Below the pieces are notes generated by a model. The model made no database searches. It had not been told where the DNA came from and saw only the letters and a list, made by a program, of their open reading frames with translations. This document shows positions 1-8,532 of a stretch of 57,626 nt of DNA, in pieces; the first letter of the stretch is position 1; the number at the start of each line of letters is the position of its first letter. The position numbers and the translations under genes are program-made. This DNA is from Planctomycetota bacterium (lineage in GTDB: Bacteria; Planctomycetota; J058; JAJDCQ01), in contig JAJDCQ010000011.1 in assembly GCA_029260755.1 (NCBI GenBank), positions 1 through 57,626 of the forward strand, given 5' to 3'.

Positions 1-6
1 GAACAG

Positions 7-94
7 TCCGCGCAATCCGCGTAATCCGCGGTTTCGTTCTTTCGGCGGAGAACAAACAACGAGTTGGAACCGCGGATTACGCGGATTACGCGGA
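7..94. repeat. Palindromic repeat family 1, copy 1
   Basis: The left arm (7-35) and right arm (66-94) are inverted copies 29 bases long with two mismatches. They are built from iterated 8-base units of the type AATCCGCG. A 30-base loop lies between the arms. The same arms recur at 207-297 and 21566-21651 with different loops, so this is a dispersed repeat family rather than a terminator. Confidence 0.85.
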
Positions 95-206
95 GTGCGA
101 GCTGGAGGCTCGCGAGCTCATTGCCCACGCACGTGTTCCGCCGTTCCCGGAACAGGAGTCTCGGGCGGAGCATCGCGACGCGTCGGCAATGGCTCGGCGA
201 CGCCCG

Positions 207-297
207 AATCAATCCGGGTAATCCGCGAAATCCGCGGTTCGGTCTCTCTCGGCGTTGAACCCAGTGGGAACCGCGGATTACGCGGATTACGCGGATT
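207..297. repeat. Palindromic repeat family 1, copy 2
   Basis: The left arm (207-240) contains AATCCGGGTAATCCGCG and the right arm (268-297) contains CCGCGGATTACGCGGATT. They are imperfect inverted copies around a loop of about 27 bases. The arms match copies 1 and 3 while the loop does not, so the arms are what is conserved or mobilised. Confidence 0.85.
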
Positions 298-480
298 GCG
301 AGTTGCCGGGTCCGGGTTCATTGCCGTCGCGCGGGCCCTTCCTGGAACACGCCCTCGCCGCCTCACGCAAGACCGCAGAGCCTCCACCGAGCCGCGTGAG
401 AGATCGATCGGCGTCGCCGATCACTATCGCCGCCGCGACTCGCTTCCCGGACCGCCCGCCTCGCCCTATCATGGCCCGCC

Positions 481-1350
481 ATGGCGAGCTCTCCCGGCGC
501 GACCCGTCGAACGGCGGGCGCGCCTGCCCTCACCAACGATCAGTACCGGCTGCTCGCCGTCCTCGACTGCTACACCGCAGGCGGCGACGGCGAGGCCCCG
601 AAGCGCTGGCTCAAGGAGCTGGCGTTCCACATGGTCATCTTCGACCTCATCACGCGCGGCGTCTTCACTCACTACGACTTCGCGCCGGTCCTGATCAACG
701 TCCACGGCGTCAAGAAGTTCGCCAAGATCAGCCAGGAGGCGTGGAACGACCTCCGCTACCTCCGGAAGCTCCGGCTGATCGATCGGGTCAAGCTCTCGAC
801 CCACTATCACGAGATCGTCGGCGCCTTCCGGATCTCGCGCGCGGGCGCCCGCGCCCTGCGCGAGGCCAGCGGCAACCTGATCGATCCGCTCCGGGACAAG
901 CTCCGCTGCCGGCGCTGCTCGACCTACCGTGAGCCGATGGCGTTCGCGGGCCCGCCGGTCGGCCACGACCACGACGACCGGAACGAGGCGATCTGGCTCT
1001 GCCCGAAGTGCTGCGGGCGGTGCCTCGCTCGCGGACCGGTGCGGACCTTCGACCCGCGCCTGTGCGAGCCCTGCCCCTCCCGCGATCGGCTGCTCGTGTT
1101 CGCCCTCGAGAGCGTCCACTTCCTGACCCGTCCCCATCTCCCGACCCGCACCGACGGCGATGTCTCGGCGAGTCGTCCGGTGGCGGTCGATCGGACGGTC
1201 GCCGATGGGCCCGAGTCGGCGCGACCGCTCGTCGAGACGGGGATCGTGCGGGTCCGGACGCTCGAGGAGCTCGACGACGAGCCGGCGGAAGCGACCGAAC
1301 CTGGCGGTGGTGGGGCCGGAGCGGACGCCCCCGAGGAGACGACCTCGTGA
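481..1350 (+). CDS. Hypothetical protein with a Cys-rich zinc-ribbon-like region
   Basis: I do not recognise this 289-residue protein. Residues 20-130 look like a compact helical, winged-helix-like region. They are followed by three Cys clusters that could bind zinc: CRRC near 142, CPKCCGRC near 175 and CEPC near 193. The last 90 residues are acidic, Pro/Ala-rich and probably disordered. There is no signal peptide or membrane segment, so it is probably cytoplasmic. Its TGA stop overlaps the GTG start of the CorA-type gene (GTGA), which implies co-translation with that transporter. A zinc-ribbon regulator or adaptor is possible, but nothing in the sequence proves it. The ATG at 481 is chosen because the conserved-looking part begins shortly after it. 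Confidence 0.75.
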   Translation: MASSPGATRRTAGAPALTNDQYRLLAVLDCYTAGGDGEAPKRWLKELAFHMVIFDLITRGVFTHYDFAPVLINVHGVKKFAKISQEAWNDLRYLRKLRLIDRVKLSTHYHEIVGAFRISRAGARALREASGNLIDPLRDKLRCRRCSTYREPMAFAGPPVGHDHDDRNEAIWLCPKCCGRCLARGPVRTFDPRLCEPCPSRDRLLVFALESVHFLTRPHLPTRTDGDVSASRPVAVDRTVADGPESARPLVETGIVRVRTLEELDDEPAEATEPGGGGAGADAPEETTS

Positions 1351-2822
1351 CCGACGCGACCGAGCCGGCCGGCGACCCCGCGGTCGCGGTCCCCCTCGTC
1401 GAGGACGAGGACCCGGGGGCGTTCACGGCGACCGGGGATGCGCCTCCGCCGGGGACGGACGCGGCGGCGAGCTCCAGTCAACAGCTCGTCGAGCTGTCGG
1501 GCGAGACGCTCCTCCTCCTGACCGAGTACCTCCCGTTCGGCGCCAACAACCTCGCCCTCCTCGAGGATCGGCTCGAGTGCACCGAGAGCCTTCGCGAGAT
1601 TCACCTCACCGACGAGACCGACGCCGACCCCGAGCGCGGGGTGCTCGAGATCGAGGAGCCCGAGGCCAAGGTCGCCGTGACCGGCTACCGCCGGCACAGC
1701 TGGATCGACTTCGTCGCCGAGGTGCGCTACCGCACCCGCGGGAAGCTCGAGGTCGAGCGCCTCGGGACGACGGTGACGCGGCTCGGCGGCGTCACCTACT
1801 CGCTGTTCCTCGACCGGTCGGGCGCGACCGCCCGCCGCCACGCCCTCGACGCGCTCGCCCGGGTCGTCGCCGACATCGAGGCGGACACGACCGTCCTGAT
1901 CGACACCCTCCTCTCGGCGTTCCAGCGGCGGTTGATCCGGTTGATCTTCTCCGATCGGGGGGACGCCCACGACAAGTATGCGGTTCTGATCGCGAGCGGG
2001 ATGACCCCCGAGCGCGCCGACGTGGGCGCCTACCACCGCGAGATCCCCCTCCGGGCCGAGCTCAAGCAGGTCCTGATGCAGTTCCGGGCCGAGGACTGCT
2101 TCGAGCTGGACGACGGGACGCGCGTGTTCCGGGGGAAGGCGGCGGCGATCGTCCTGACCGACGACGCCGAGCGCTACGAGAACGTCTTTCGCTTCATCGC
2201 GACGCTCGAGAGCATCGCCGCGTTCCTCGACGCGACGCTCAGCCGGATGTGGCAGACCTGGGATCGGCTGGCCGAGGTGAAGCGGAGGATCCGAACGGAG
2301 GGAACCGAGGCGCTCCGCTTCATCCAGGAGGCGCTCTCGCAGATCGCGGCCGACCTGAACCTCTTCGAGAGCGTGATCGGGCTCGTCCGCGAGAGCCTCC
2401 AGCAGTGCCGCGACGTGTACACGAAGCTGCGGGCGGACTCGGAGCCGATCGTCGTCGGCCTCCTCGATCGGTTCGAGATCGAGCGCCGGATCACCGACCT
2501 CGTCCTGCGGATCGACGACGTCGGCCACGTCGTCACCGGGCTCGAGAAGGAGCTGGGGAGCGCCCGCGAGCTCGCCAGCAGCCTGGCCGACAAGGACCTC
2601 CACGAGGTCAACCGCGTCATGACGATCCTCACGGTCGTCAGCACGATCATGCTCCCGCTGACGGTCATCGCCGGCATCTACGGGATGAACTTCGACCCGG
2701 GCGTCAGCGGGTGGAACATGCCCGAGCTTCGGTGGGTGTACGGTTATCCGGTCGTCCTCGGCCTGATGGCGTTCATCACGATCGGGCTGCTCGTCGTCTT
2801 CCGGCGGCGCAAGCTGATCTGA
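1347..2822 (+). CDS. CorA-family divalent metal ion transporter
   Basis: The C-terminus has the CorA hallmark: a first membrane helix ending in YGMNF (near 2683-2697), a short periplasmic loop, a second helix (LGLMAFITIGLLVVF) and a basic RRRK tail on the cytoplasmic side. The long N-terminal region of about 430 residues is acidic and helical, as expected for the cytoplasmic funnel of a CorA pentamer that conducts Mg2+, Co2+ or Zn2+. The GTG start at 1347 overlaps the previous stop codon. An upstream extension in this frame would run through the preceding gene and is rejected. At 491 residues it is longer than E. coli CorA (about 316), the extra length being N-terminal. Ion specificity cannot be read from sequence. 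Confidence 0.88.
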   Translation: MTDATEPAGDPAVAVPLVEDEDPGAFTATGDAPPPGTDAAASSSQQLVELSGETLLLLTEYLPFGANNLALLEDRLECTESLREIHLTDETDADPERGVLEIEEPEAKVAVTGYRRHSWIDFVAEVRYRTRGKLEVERLGTTVTRLGGVTYSLFLDRSGATARRHALDALARVVADIEADTTVLIDTLLSAFQRRLIRLIFSDRGDAHDKYAVLIASGMTPERADVGAYHREIPLRAELKQVLMQFRAEDCFELDDGTRVFRGKAAAIVLTDDAERYENVFRFIATLESIAAFLDATLSRMWQTWDRLAEVKRRIRTEGTEALRFIQEALSQIAADLNLFESVIGLVRESLQQCRDVYTKLRADSEPIVVGLLDRFEIERRITDLVLRIDDVGHVVTGLEKELGSARELASSLADKDLHEVNRVMTILTVVSTIMLPLTVIAGIYGMNFDPGVSGWNMPELRWVYGYPVVLGLMAFITIGLLVVFRRRKLI

Positions 2823-2992
2823 CCCGCTGGATGGCGGCCGGCCTCGCTCGCAACAATCTCGCATTCTCCTCGCCGATCTCTGCCACCGCCGAGGCGGCGG
2901 AGCGCTACTCTGGCGGGGCACCGCGGCTCCCCGGTCCTGGTCCGGTCGAGCCCACCGAACGATCCGAAGAAGAAAGACGGAGGCGATCTCCG

Positions 2993-4492
2993 ATGAGACA
3001 CCGCACCCTGCTGACCGCCCTCACCGTGGGCGTGGTCGGCGTCATCCTCGCTGCGGCCGCGCCCGGCGCGCGGGCCGACGATGAGCGCGAGGAGAAGCTG
3101 AAGCGCGCGAAGGAGCATCTCCACGAGCTGCTCTCCGAGTCCGAGCGGGCCTACGAGCGGGGCCAGCACGAGCGGGCTGCGGAGCTCAAGGACAAGGCGA
3201 TGGCGCTCAAGAAGGAGCTCGCCGCCTGGCTCGAGAAGCTCGAGCACGAGAAGCGAGCCAGAGCGGGCGGAGAGAAGAAGGCCACGGCGCGGACCGACGA
3301 GGGCCGCGAGCGCCTCGAGCACGGCAAGCGCCGGCTCCACGAGATGCTGCAGGAGGCGAAGCGCGCCGCCGAGAACGGTGAGCGCGAGAGGGCGCGCGAC
3401 CTCGAGCGCAAGGCCGAGGGGTTCGCGAAGGAGCTCCACGCGTTCGCCCGTCAGCTCGAGGAGCGGAACGACGATCGCAAGGCGATCGAGAAGAAGAAGA
3501 AGGCGATCGAGAAGCAGAAGAAGGCCGAGGAGAAGAAGGAGAAGGCCCGCGAGAAGAAGGAGCGCAAGGAGAAGGAGCGTCCCGACGATCGCACCCGCAA
3601 CCTCGGCCAGGCGCTCGAGCACACCGGCGCCGCCCTGAACCTGCTCCGGAAGGCTGACGCCCCGGGCCCGCTCGTGGAGCAGTTCGAGCGGGCGTTCGCG
3701 CATCTCAAGGAGGCGTGGACGCACCATCGCGGCGAGCGCGAGCACCGCGAGCACCGTGAGAGCCGCGAGCATGGCGAGCACGGCGAGCTCGACGAGGCCG
3801 CCGTCCGCCGCCACATCGAGATCATGCGCTCGGGGATGCACATCTTCCTCGAGCTCGGCAAGCGCGATGCCGCCCACCGGCTCGAGATGGGCATCCACGC
3901 GGCGGAGCTCGCCCACCTCCAGCACCGCACGGACCGTGAGGCGCGCCGGATCATCGAGAGCGCGCCCTCGCCTCGCGAGCAGGCCGAGCTGCTACGCCAC
4001 GCCGGCGAGCTCTGGGCCGAGCACGGCCACGAGAAGAAGGCGCACCAGTGCTTCGAGCTCGCCGAGTTCCTCGTGAAGGTTCACGAGGAGCACCACGGCC
4101 GCGAGCGGGAGCAGCACGAGCGGCGCCGGCACGAGGAGGAGCGCGAGCGCGAGGGTCACCGCGCGCGCGAGCAGGCCGAGCGCGCCCGCGCCGACGCCGA
4201 GCGTGCCCGCGAGCACGCGATGCGCGAGCGGGAGCACGCGCTTCGCCGGGCCGAGCAGGAGCGCGAGCGGGCGATGCGCCGGGCGCACGAGGAGCGCGAG
4301 CGCGCCGAGCGCCGCGAGCACGAGCGGCGCGGTGGCAGCGAGGGCCGCGGCGGCGACGACCGCGAGCTGCGCGAGCGGCTCGAGCGGCTCGAGGGTCAGA
4401 TGCGCGAGCTCGGCGGCGGGATGCGCCGGGTGATGCAGGAGCTCGAGCGAGTCCGCCGCGAGCTCGGCGAGCGGGGTGCGCGTCTGTATTGA
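2993..4492 (+). CDS. Secreted, highly charged coiled-coil protein
   Basis: This 499-residue protein has a clear signal peptide (residues 1-29, ending GARADDE). The rest is almost entirely charged helix rich in Glu, Arg, Lys and His. Residues 35-150 contain two similar units (HLHELLSESERAYERG and RLHEMLQEAKRAAENG) that look like a duplicated helical hairpin, followed by a Lys/Glu block at about 160-200. A middle part (205-350) resembles helical-hairpin repeats. Residues 350-470 are an Arg/Glu/His-rich single-helix-like stretch, and a final coiled coil carries heptads. The ATG at 2993 is supported by an AGACGGAGG ribosome site 9 bases upstream. No enzyme motif is visible. A structural or envelope-associated role is only a guess. 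Confidence 0.82.
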   Translation: MRHRTLLTALTVGVVGVILAAAAPGARADDEREEKLKRAKEHLHELLSESERAYERGQHERAAELKDKAMALKKELAAWLEKLEHEKRARAGGEKKATARTDEGRERLEHGKRRLHEMLQEAKRAAENGERERARDLERKAEGFAKELHAFARQLEERNDDRKAIEKKKKAIEKQKKAEEKKEKAREKKERKEKERPDDRTRNLGQALEHTGAALNLLRKADAPGPLVEQFERAFAHLKEAWTHHRGEREHREHRESREHGEHGELDEAAVRRHIEIMRSGMHIFLELGKRDAAHRLEMGIHAAELAHLQHRTDREARRIIESAPSPREQAELLRHAGELWAEHGHEKKAHQCFELAEFLVKVHEEHHGREREQHERRRHEEEREREGHRAREQAERARADAERAREHAMREREHALRRAEQERERAMRRAHEERERAERREHERRGGSEGRGGDDRELRERLERLEGQMRELGGGMRRVMQELERVRRELGERGARLY

Positions 4493-4597
4493 TCCGATCC
4501 GATCGACCGACACCCGACCCGGTCGATCATCGATCGTCCGTCGCACCGTCGAGGCCGTTCCTCCGAGGAGGGGCGGCCTCGTCCGCATCATTCATCA

Positions 4598-7500
4598 TCA
4601 CCGGCGGATCCGGAGCATCGGTCGGAAGCCGACGTCCGGGTAGCCAGTCGTCGATCCCTTCCTCCGGGTGGGGATCCGGCCGTACCGCTTGCCGAGCTCC
4701 CACGAGCCGCCGCGGATCACCGAGTAGCCTCCGGTCTTGGGGATCCGGCGGTCGCTCACCGCGTCGCCGTCGAGCGCGATCCACTCGTCGGCGCACCACT
4801 CGGAGACGTTTCCGAGGATGTCGAAGAGGCCGAACCGGCTCGGTTCGTAGCTACTGACCGGCGCGCTCGCGCGGTGCCCGTCGTCGCCCTCGTAGGGGGT
4901 TCGCCCGGTCTTGAGGTTCGCGTGGGTGCCGCCGAGCTCATCGACGGTGCGTGTGTCGAGGACGTTCTCCCGGTCGATCGCCGGCGCCGGGTCGTCGCCC
5001 CAGGGATAGGCCGTCTTCGCGCCCGCGCGAGCGGCGAGCTCCCACTCGGCCTCGGTCGGCAGTCGGTAGTGCCCCCGTGCGCCGTCGGCGTCACCGAGCC
5101 AGTCGCAGAAGGCGACGACCTCGGCGTGGCTCATCCCGGCGGCCGGGCGAGCGTCGTCGTCGAGCCCGAGGCCGTTCGCGTCGAGGGTCCTGCGTCGCGG
5201 GTCCTTCATCCGGACGACCGCGTTCGGCACCTCGGTCGCGCAGAGGTAGAACGGGCGGGTGATCGTCACCTCGGTCGGCACCTCGTCCGCCGCGCGGTAC
5301 TCGTCGGACGCGGGGCTGCCCATCGTGATCGTGCCGGGAGGGATGAGCACGAACTTGAGACCGGTCGAGCGGCTCTTGATCCAGAGCTTGAGCTGCCCGT
5401 CGGATGCGTCGATCGCGTAGAGCTGCTCGATCGTCGGCTCCCACCACGTTCCGCGGGGCGGCTTCTTCGGCCTCTTCCGGAAGCGCCAGACCGAGGTCTC
5501 CGCCCGGCTGGCGTTCCCCGCCCGATCGACGGCCTCGACGGCGATGACGTTCGCGCCGAGCTCGAGGGCGACGGTCGCGGAGAAGGCGCCTTCGGCGTCG
5601 AGATCGGCTTGCGCGTCGCCGACGGTGACCTGCGCCGCCGGCTCCGAGAGTCGGCCCGTGACCGTCACCTGCCGGCCGGATCGCCCGACGAGGTGCGGCG
5701 GGAGAGCGTCGAGGGTGATCGACGGGCCGGCCCGGTCGCGGGTCACCCGGACGACCGCGCGGGTCTCGTTGCCCGCCCGGTCGGTCGCGGTCACGACGAT
5801 CTCGTTCGGGCCGTCGTCGAGGCCGACCTCGACGCGGAATCGGCCGTCGGGGCCGATCTCGAGCGGGCGGCCGTCGCCGAGAACGACCCCGAGGACGGCG
5901 CCGAGCTCGCCGGCGTCATCGTGGTCCTCGACGCGGCCGCGGAGGGTCACCTCCGGCTCGGATGTGACCAGGTCGTCGGCGGGCTCGGTGAGCTCGATCG
6001 CGGGCGGCGTCGTGTCGCCCACGACGACGAGCGCGAGGAACCCGCGGTTGCCGGCGGCGTCGATGGCCTCGAACTGAACCGGCGCGCCGTCGCGGAGCTT
6101 CGGATCGACACGGAGCCGGAACGTGCCGCCGGCTCCGAGCTCGTGGCGCGTCCCGTCGACGAGCAGCTCGGCGGGGCGGAGGTCGTCGACCCGGCCGGTC
6201 ACCATCACGCCGTCGGCCGTCGGGCGGCGGTCGTCGATGATGATCTCGGGAGCGGTCCGGTCGACGATCAGCAGGATCTTGGAGCTGCGACGCGCCCCCG
6301 ACGGCATCACCGCCTCGATCTCGAGCCGGTCGTCGCCCTCGCGCAGCCGGGAGAGCGCCTCGACCGGAACGTTCAGCTCGAAGGTGCCGTCCTCCCCGAC
6401 GGGCGCCCTCGCCGCGGCGTGGCCAGTCACGGCGACGTGATCGGCGCCCGCGCCGAGGACGCGCCCGCGCACGACGATCGGGCGGGCGCCGACGAGCGCT
6501 CCGACGGCAGGCTCGGTGAACGCGATCGAGCCGGCCGCCGCGCTGACGATGCAACGGACCCTCGCGAGCGGCGGCCCGTCCGGGCCCTCGCGGATGGTGA
6601 GCTCGTGGTCGCCGTCTTCGCGATGGACGACGACCGCGAAGAACCCGTCGTCGTGGACGGTCGCCGGCTCGCCAGCGACGTCGAGCGTCGCGGGGAGGGC
6701 GGCGTCGCCCTCGACGACGACCCGGCCCGCGACGGCCACGTCGTGGCTGTCGAGCACCTCGCCGGGGCGGGGGGCCTCGATCGTCACCCGCGGAGGGGCC
6801 GCCGCGACCTCTCCCGGCGTCGTCGCCGCGGCCGAGCTGGCGCCCGACGCGCTGGCGGTCGGCTCGGTCGCGGCGCCGCTCACGGCGAGGATCGCGATCG
6901 CCGCGACCGCGCCCACGCCGGCGCCCACCCCCGCGAAGAGCGAGACGGTGGCCGCGACGCTCGGCATGTCCTCACCGTCGATCGATGACCCGGGCGGGGC
7001 CGGCGATCCGTCCGCGGCGAGCGCCGCGCGATTCGTGGCGGGAATCCGCTCGGAAGATCGCCGCCGGACGGGAGCGGTCCGGATGCGACCCGTCGAGCTC
7101 CGGCGCGCCCGGACGCGGGCGCTCTGCTTCCTCACCGGGGTCGGATCGGCTCCGGCCGCCGGCGCGCCCCCCTCGGCCAGGGTCGGCTCGCCGCGGAGGA
7201 CGCGGTCGAGCTCCTCGGCGAGCTCGCCGGCCTTCTGATAGCGGGCGCCGGCGTCCTTGGCGAGGCAGCGGTCGATCACGGCCACGAGGCTCGGGTGGAC
7301 CGACGGGTTGACCTTCCGGATGGCGATGTGCGGCTGGCCCAGGATGAGATGGAAGGTCTCGACGGGCGTCTCGGCGACGAACGGAGCCTTGCCGCAGCAG
7401 GCCCGGTAGAGGATCGCGCCGAGCGCCCAGATGTCGGCGCGCGGGTCGACGCTGCTCCCGCGCACCTGCTCGGGCGCCATGTAGTGCGGCGAGCCGACCG

Positions 7501-8182
7501 TCTCGCCCGCGTTCGTGAGCTTGGCGCCGTCGTCGGTCACGTCGCGGGCGAGGCCGAAGTCGGTCAGGACCGCCCGGCCGTCCTCGCCGATGAGGATGTT
7601 GCCCGGCTTCACGTCGCGGTGGACGACGCCGCGAGCGTGCGCGTGATCGAGGGCGCCGGCCACCTCGCGGACCGCCCGGACGACCTCGCCGATCGGACGC
7701 GACTCGCGAAGCCACTTCTCGAGGTTGGTGCCGGGCACGAAGTCCATGACTATGAACGGCGACGCGTCGCCCTCGACCAGGTCGTAGACGGCGATCAGGC
7801 CCGGGTGGCGGAGACGCCCGGCGGAGCGCGCCTCGAGGACGAAGCGCGCCACCTCGGCCGGCCCCGAGCCCGCCTTGAGCTGGATCCGCTTGATCGCGAC
7901 GACCCGTGACATCGCCGGGTCCCAGCCGCGGTAGACCACGCCCATCGCGCCGCGTCCGATCTCGGCGAGCAGGATGTAGCGGCCGAGGTGGAGGGCCGGG
8001 TCCGCCTCGGCCGCGGCGATCTCGGCGGCGAGCGCCGGGTCCGGCATCGGACCCTCCGAGCTCTCCCGGCGCCGCTCGGAGCTCGAGCGTCGGGGCGACG
8101 CAGAGCGACCTGGGACCTCGCCGCTCGGGGGCGTCGGGTCCGGGGGCGAGGTCGGGGACGGGGGCGTCGGTGGCTCCGTCAT
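4598..8182 (-). CDS. Membrane Ser/Thr kinase A with Ig-like repeats and C-terminal FGE-like domain
   Basis: The order is a Pro/Ser/Arg-rich N-terminus, a kinase domain (about 68-327), a basic linker, a membrane helix (about 408-436) and four to five repeats of a beta-sandwich type. The last 265 residues form a formylglycine-generating-enzyme-like domain. The kinase has Lys98 in VAIK, HRDVKPGN with Asp190 and DFG at 208, so it should be active. The repeats carry motifs such as DRAGNETRAVVRV and DAAGNRGFLALVV, typical of bacterial Ig-like or glucodextranase-B-like domains. The C-terminal domain has FVLIPPGTITMGSP and GNVSEWCADEW, as in SUMF1-type proteins, but the usual active-site cysteines are missing. 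The extracytoplasmic part probably binds a ligand. Starts at 8251, 8191 and 8182 are possible; I chose 8182. Confidence 0.9.
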   Translation of the reverse strand: MTEPPTPPSPTSPPDPTPPSGEVPGRSASPRRSSSERRRESSEGPMPDPALAAEIAAAEADPALHLGRYILLAEIGRGAMGVVYRGWDPAMSRVVAIKRIQLKAGSGPAEVARFVLEARSAGRLRHPGLIAVYDLVEGDASPFIVMDFVPGTNLEKWLRESRPIGEVVRAVREVAGALDHAHARGVVHRDVKPGNILIGEDGRAVLTDFGLARDVTDDGAKLTNAGETVGSPHYMAPEQVRGSSVDPRADIWALGAILYRACCGKAPFVAETPVETFHLILGQPHIAIRKVNPSVHPSLVAVIDRCLAKDAGARYQKAGELAEELDRVLRGEPTLAEGGAPAAGADPTPVRKQSARVRARRSSTGRIRTAPVRRRSSERIPATNRAALAADGSPAPPGSSIDGEDMPSVAATVSLFAGVGAGVGAVAAIAILAVSGAATEPTASASGASSAAATTPGEVAAAPPRVTIEAPRPGEVLDSHDVAVAGRVVVEGDAALPATLDVAGEPATVHDDGFFAVVVHREDGDHELTIREGPDGPPLARVRCIVSAAAGSIAFTEPAVGALVGARPIVVRGRVLGAGADHVAVTGHAAARAPVGEDGTFELNVPVEALSRLREGDDRLEIEAVMPSGARRSSKILLIVDRTAPEIIIDDRRPTADGVMVTGRVDDLRPAELLVDGTRHELGAGGTFRLRVDPKLRDGAPVQFEAIDAAGNRGFLALVVVGDTTPPAIELTEPADDLVTSEPEVTLRGRVEDHDDAGELGAVLGVVLGDGRPLEIGPDGRFRVEVGLDDGPNEIVVTATDRAGNETRAVVRVTRDRAGPSITLDALPPHLVGRSGRQVTVTGRLSEPAAQVTVGDAQADLDAEGAFSATVALELGANVIAVEAVDRAGNASRAETSVWRFRKRPKKPPRGTWWEPTIEQLYAIDASDGQLKLWIKSRSTGLKFVLIPPGTITMGSPASDEYRAADEVPTEVTITRPFYLCATEVPNAVVRMKDPRRRTLDANGLGLDDDARPAAGMSHAEVVAFCDWLGDADGARGHYRLPTEAEWELAARAGAKTAYPWGDDPAPAIDRENVLDTRTVDELGGTHANLKTGRTPYEGDDGHRASAPVSSYEPSRFGLFDILGNVSEWCADEWIALDGDAVSDRRIPKTGGYSVIRGGSWELGKRYGRIPTRRKGSTTGYPDVGFRPMLRIRR

Positions 8183-8532
8183 CCCCCCCATCGTCGCCCC
8201 GGGAGGCGCCCGAGGCAACCGGCCCCGCGGAGACACGGCCCGCGGGCTCACTCGCCTACGGCGAGGAGGATGTCACCACGGAGACACGGAGGACACGGAG
8301 GATCACGGAGAAGCGCGGGCAGCACCTACGGGGTTGGTGTCGCTCCGCGACGAGGATGGAACCACGGAGGCACGGAGACACGGAGAGGCTTCGGTCCGAC
8401 CACGTCTCCCCGTCGTCGTGTCGTGGTCGCCTCGAGCCCGTCGAGGATGGCGCCAGACCGAGGATCCTCCGTGGCTCCGTGCCTCCGTGGTCTCATCTCT
8501 TCGCCGAAGGCGAAGCCTCCGACGCGTCGAGG
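8183..8532. other. 350-base gap between kinase A and tricorn-type protease genes
   Basis: There is no gene here. Bases 8251-8514 are filled by a degenerate member of the ACGGAG palindromic repeat family (separate entry). Bases 8183-8250 are the leader of the kinase gene, where I see no convincing promoter. Confidence 0.6.
8251..8514. repeat. ACGGAG palindromic element, copy 1 (apparently nested)
   Basis: The element starts with the hairpin CTCGCCTACGGCGAG (8251-8265) and ends with TTCGCCGAAGGCGAA (8500-8514). Inside are two left arms made of CACGGAG iterations (about 8273-8310 and 8356-8383). There is only one right arm of the CTCCGTG type (8467-8490). The doubled left arm suggests insertion of one copy into another or an internal duplication. 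Related copies lie at 35402-35696 and 38749-38937. Confidence 0.8.

Larger units (their letters stand above)
1..480. other. Gene-free stretch with two palindromic repeats
   Basis: I see no credible coding region here: the open frames are short, overlap each other on both strands and have the Arg/Pro-rich composition of shadow frames. The stretch is occupied by two copies of a long imperfect palindrome (7-94 and 207-297) listed separately. Bases 300-480 lead up to the first gene and show no clear promoter. Confidence 0.6.

Noticed and set aside
1160..2992. Upstream extension of the secreted charged protein
   Set aside because: It overlaps the CorA-type gene in another frame, and a strong ribosome site plus signal peptide mark the ATG at 2993.
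4598..5400. Active formylglycine-generating enzyme
   Set aside because: The fold is recognisable, but the catalytic cysteines are missing and the domain is fused to a kinase, so a binding role is more likely.
8251..8514. CRISPR array suspected from iterated CACGGAG units
   Set aside because: Units are only 7-10 bases, directly adjacent and arranged as inverted arms. There are no regular spacers and no cas genes.
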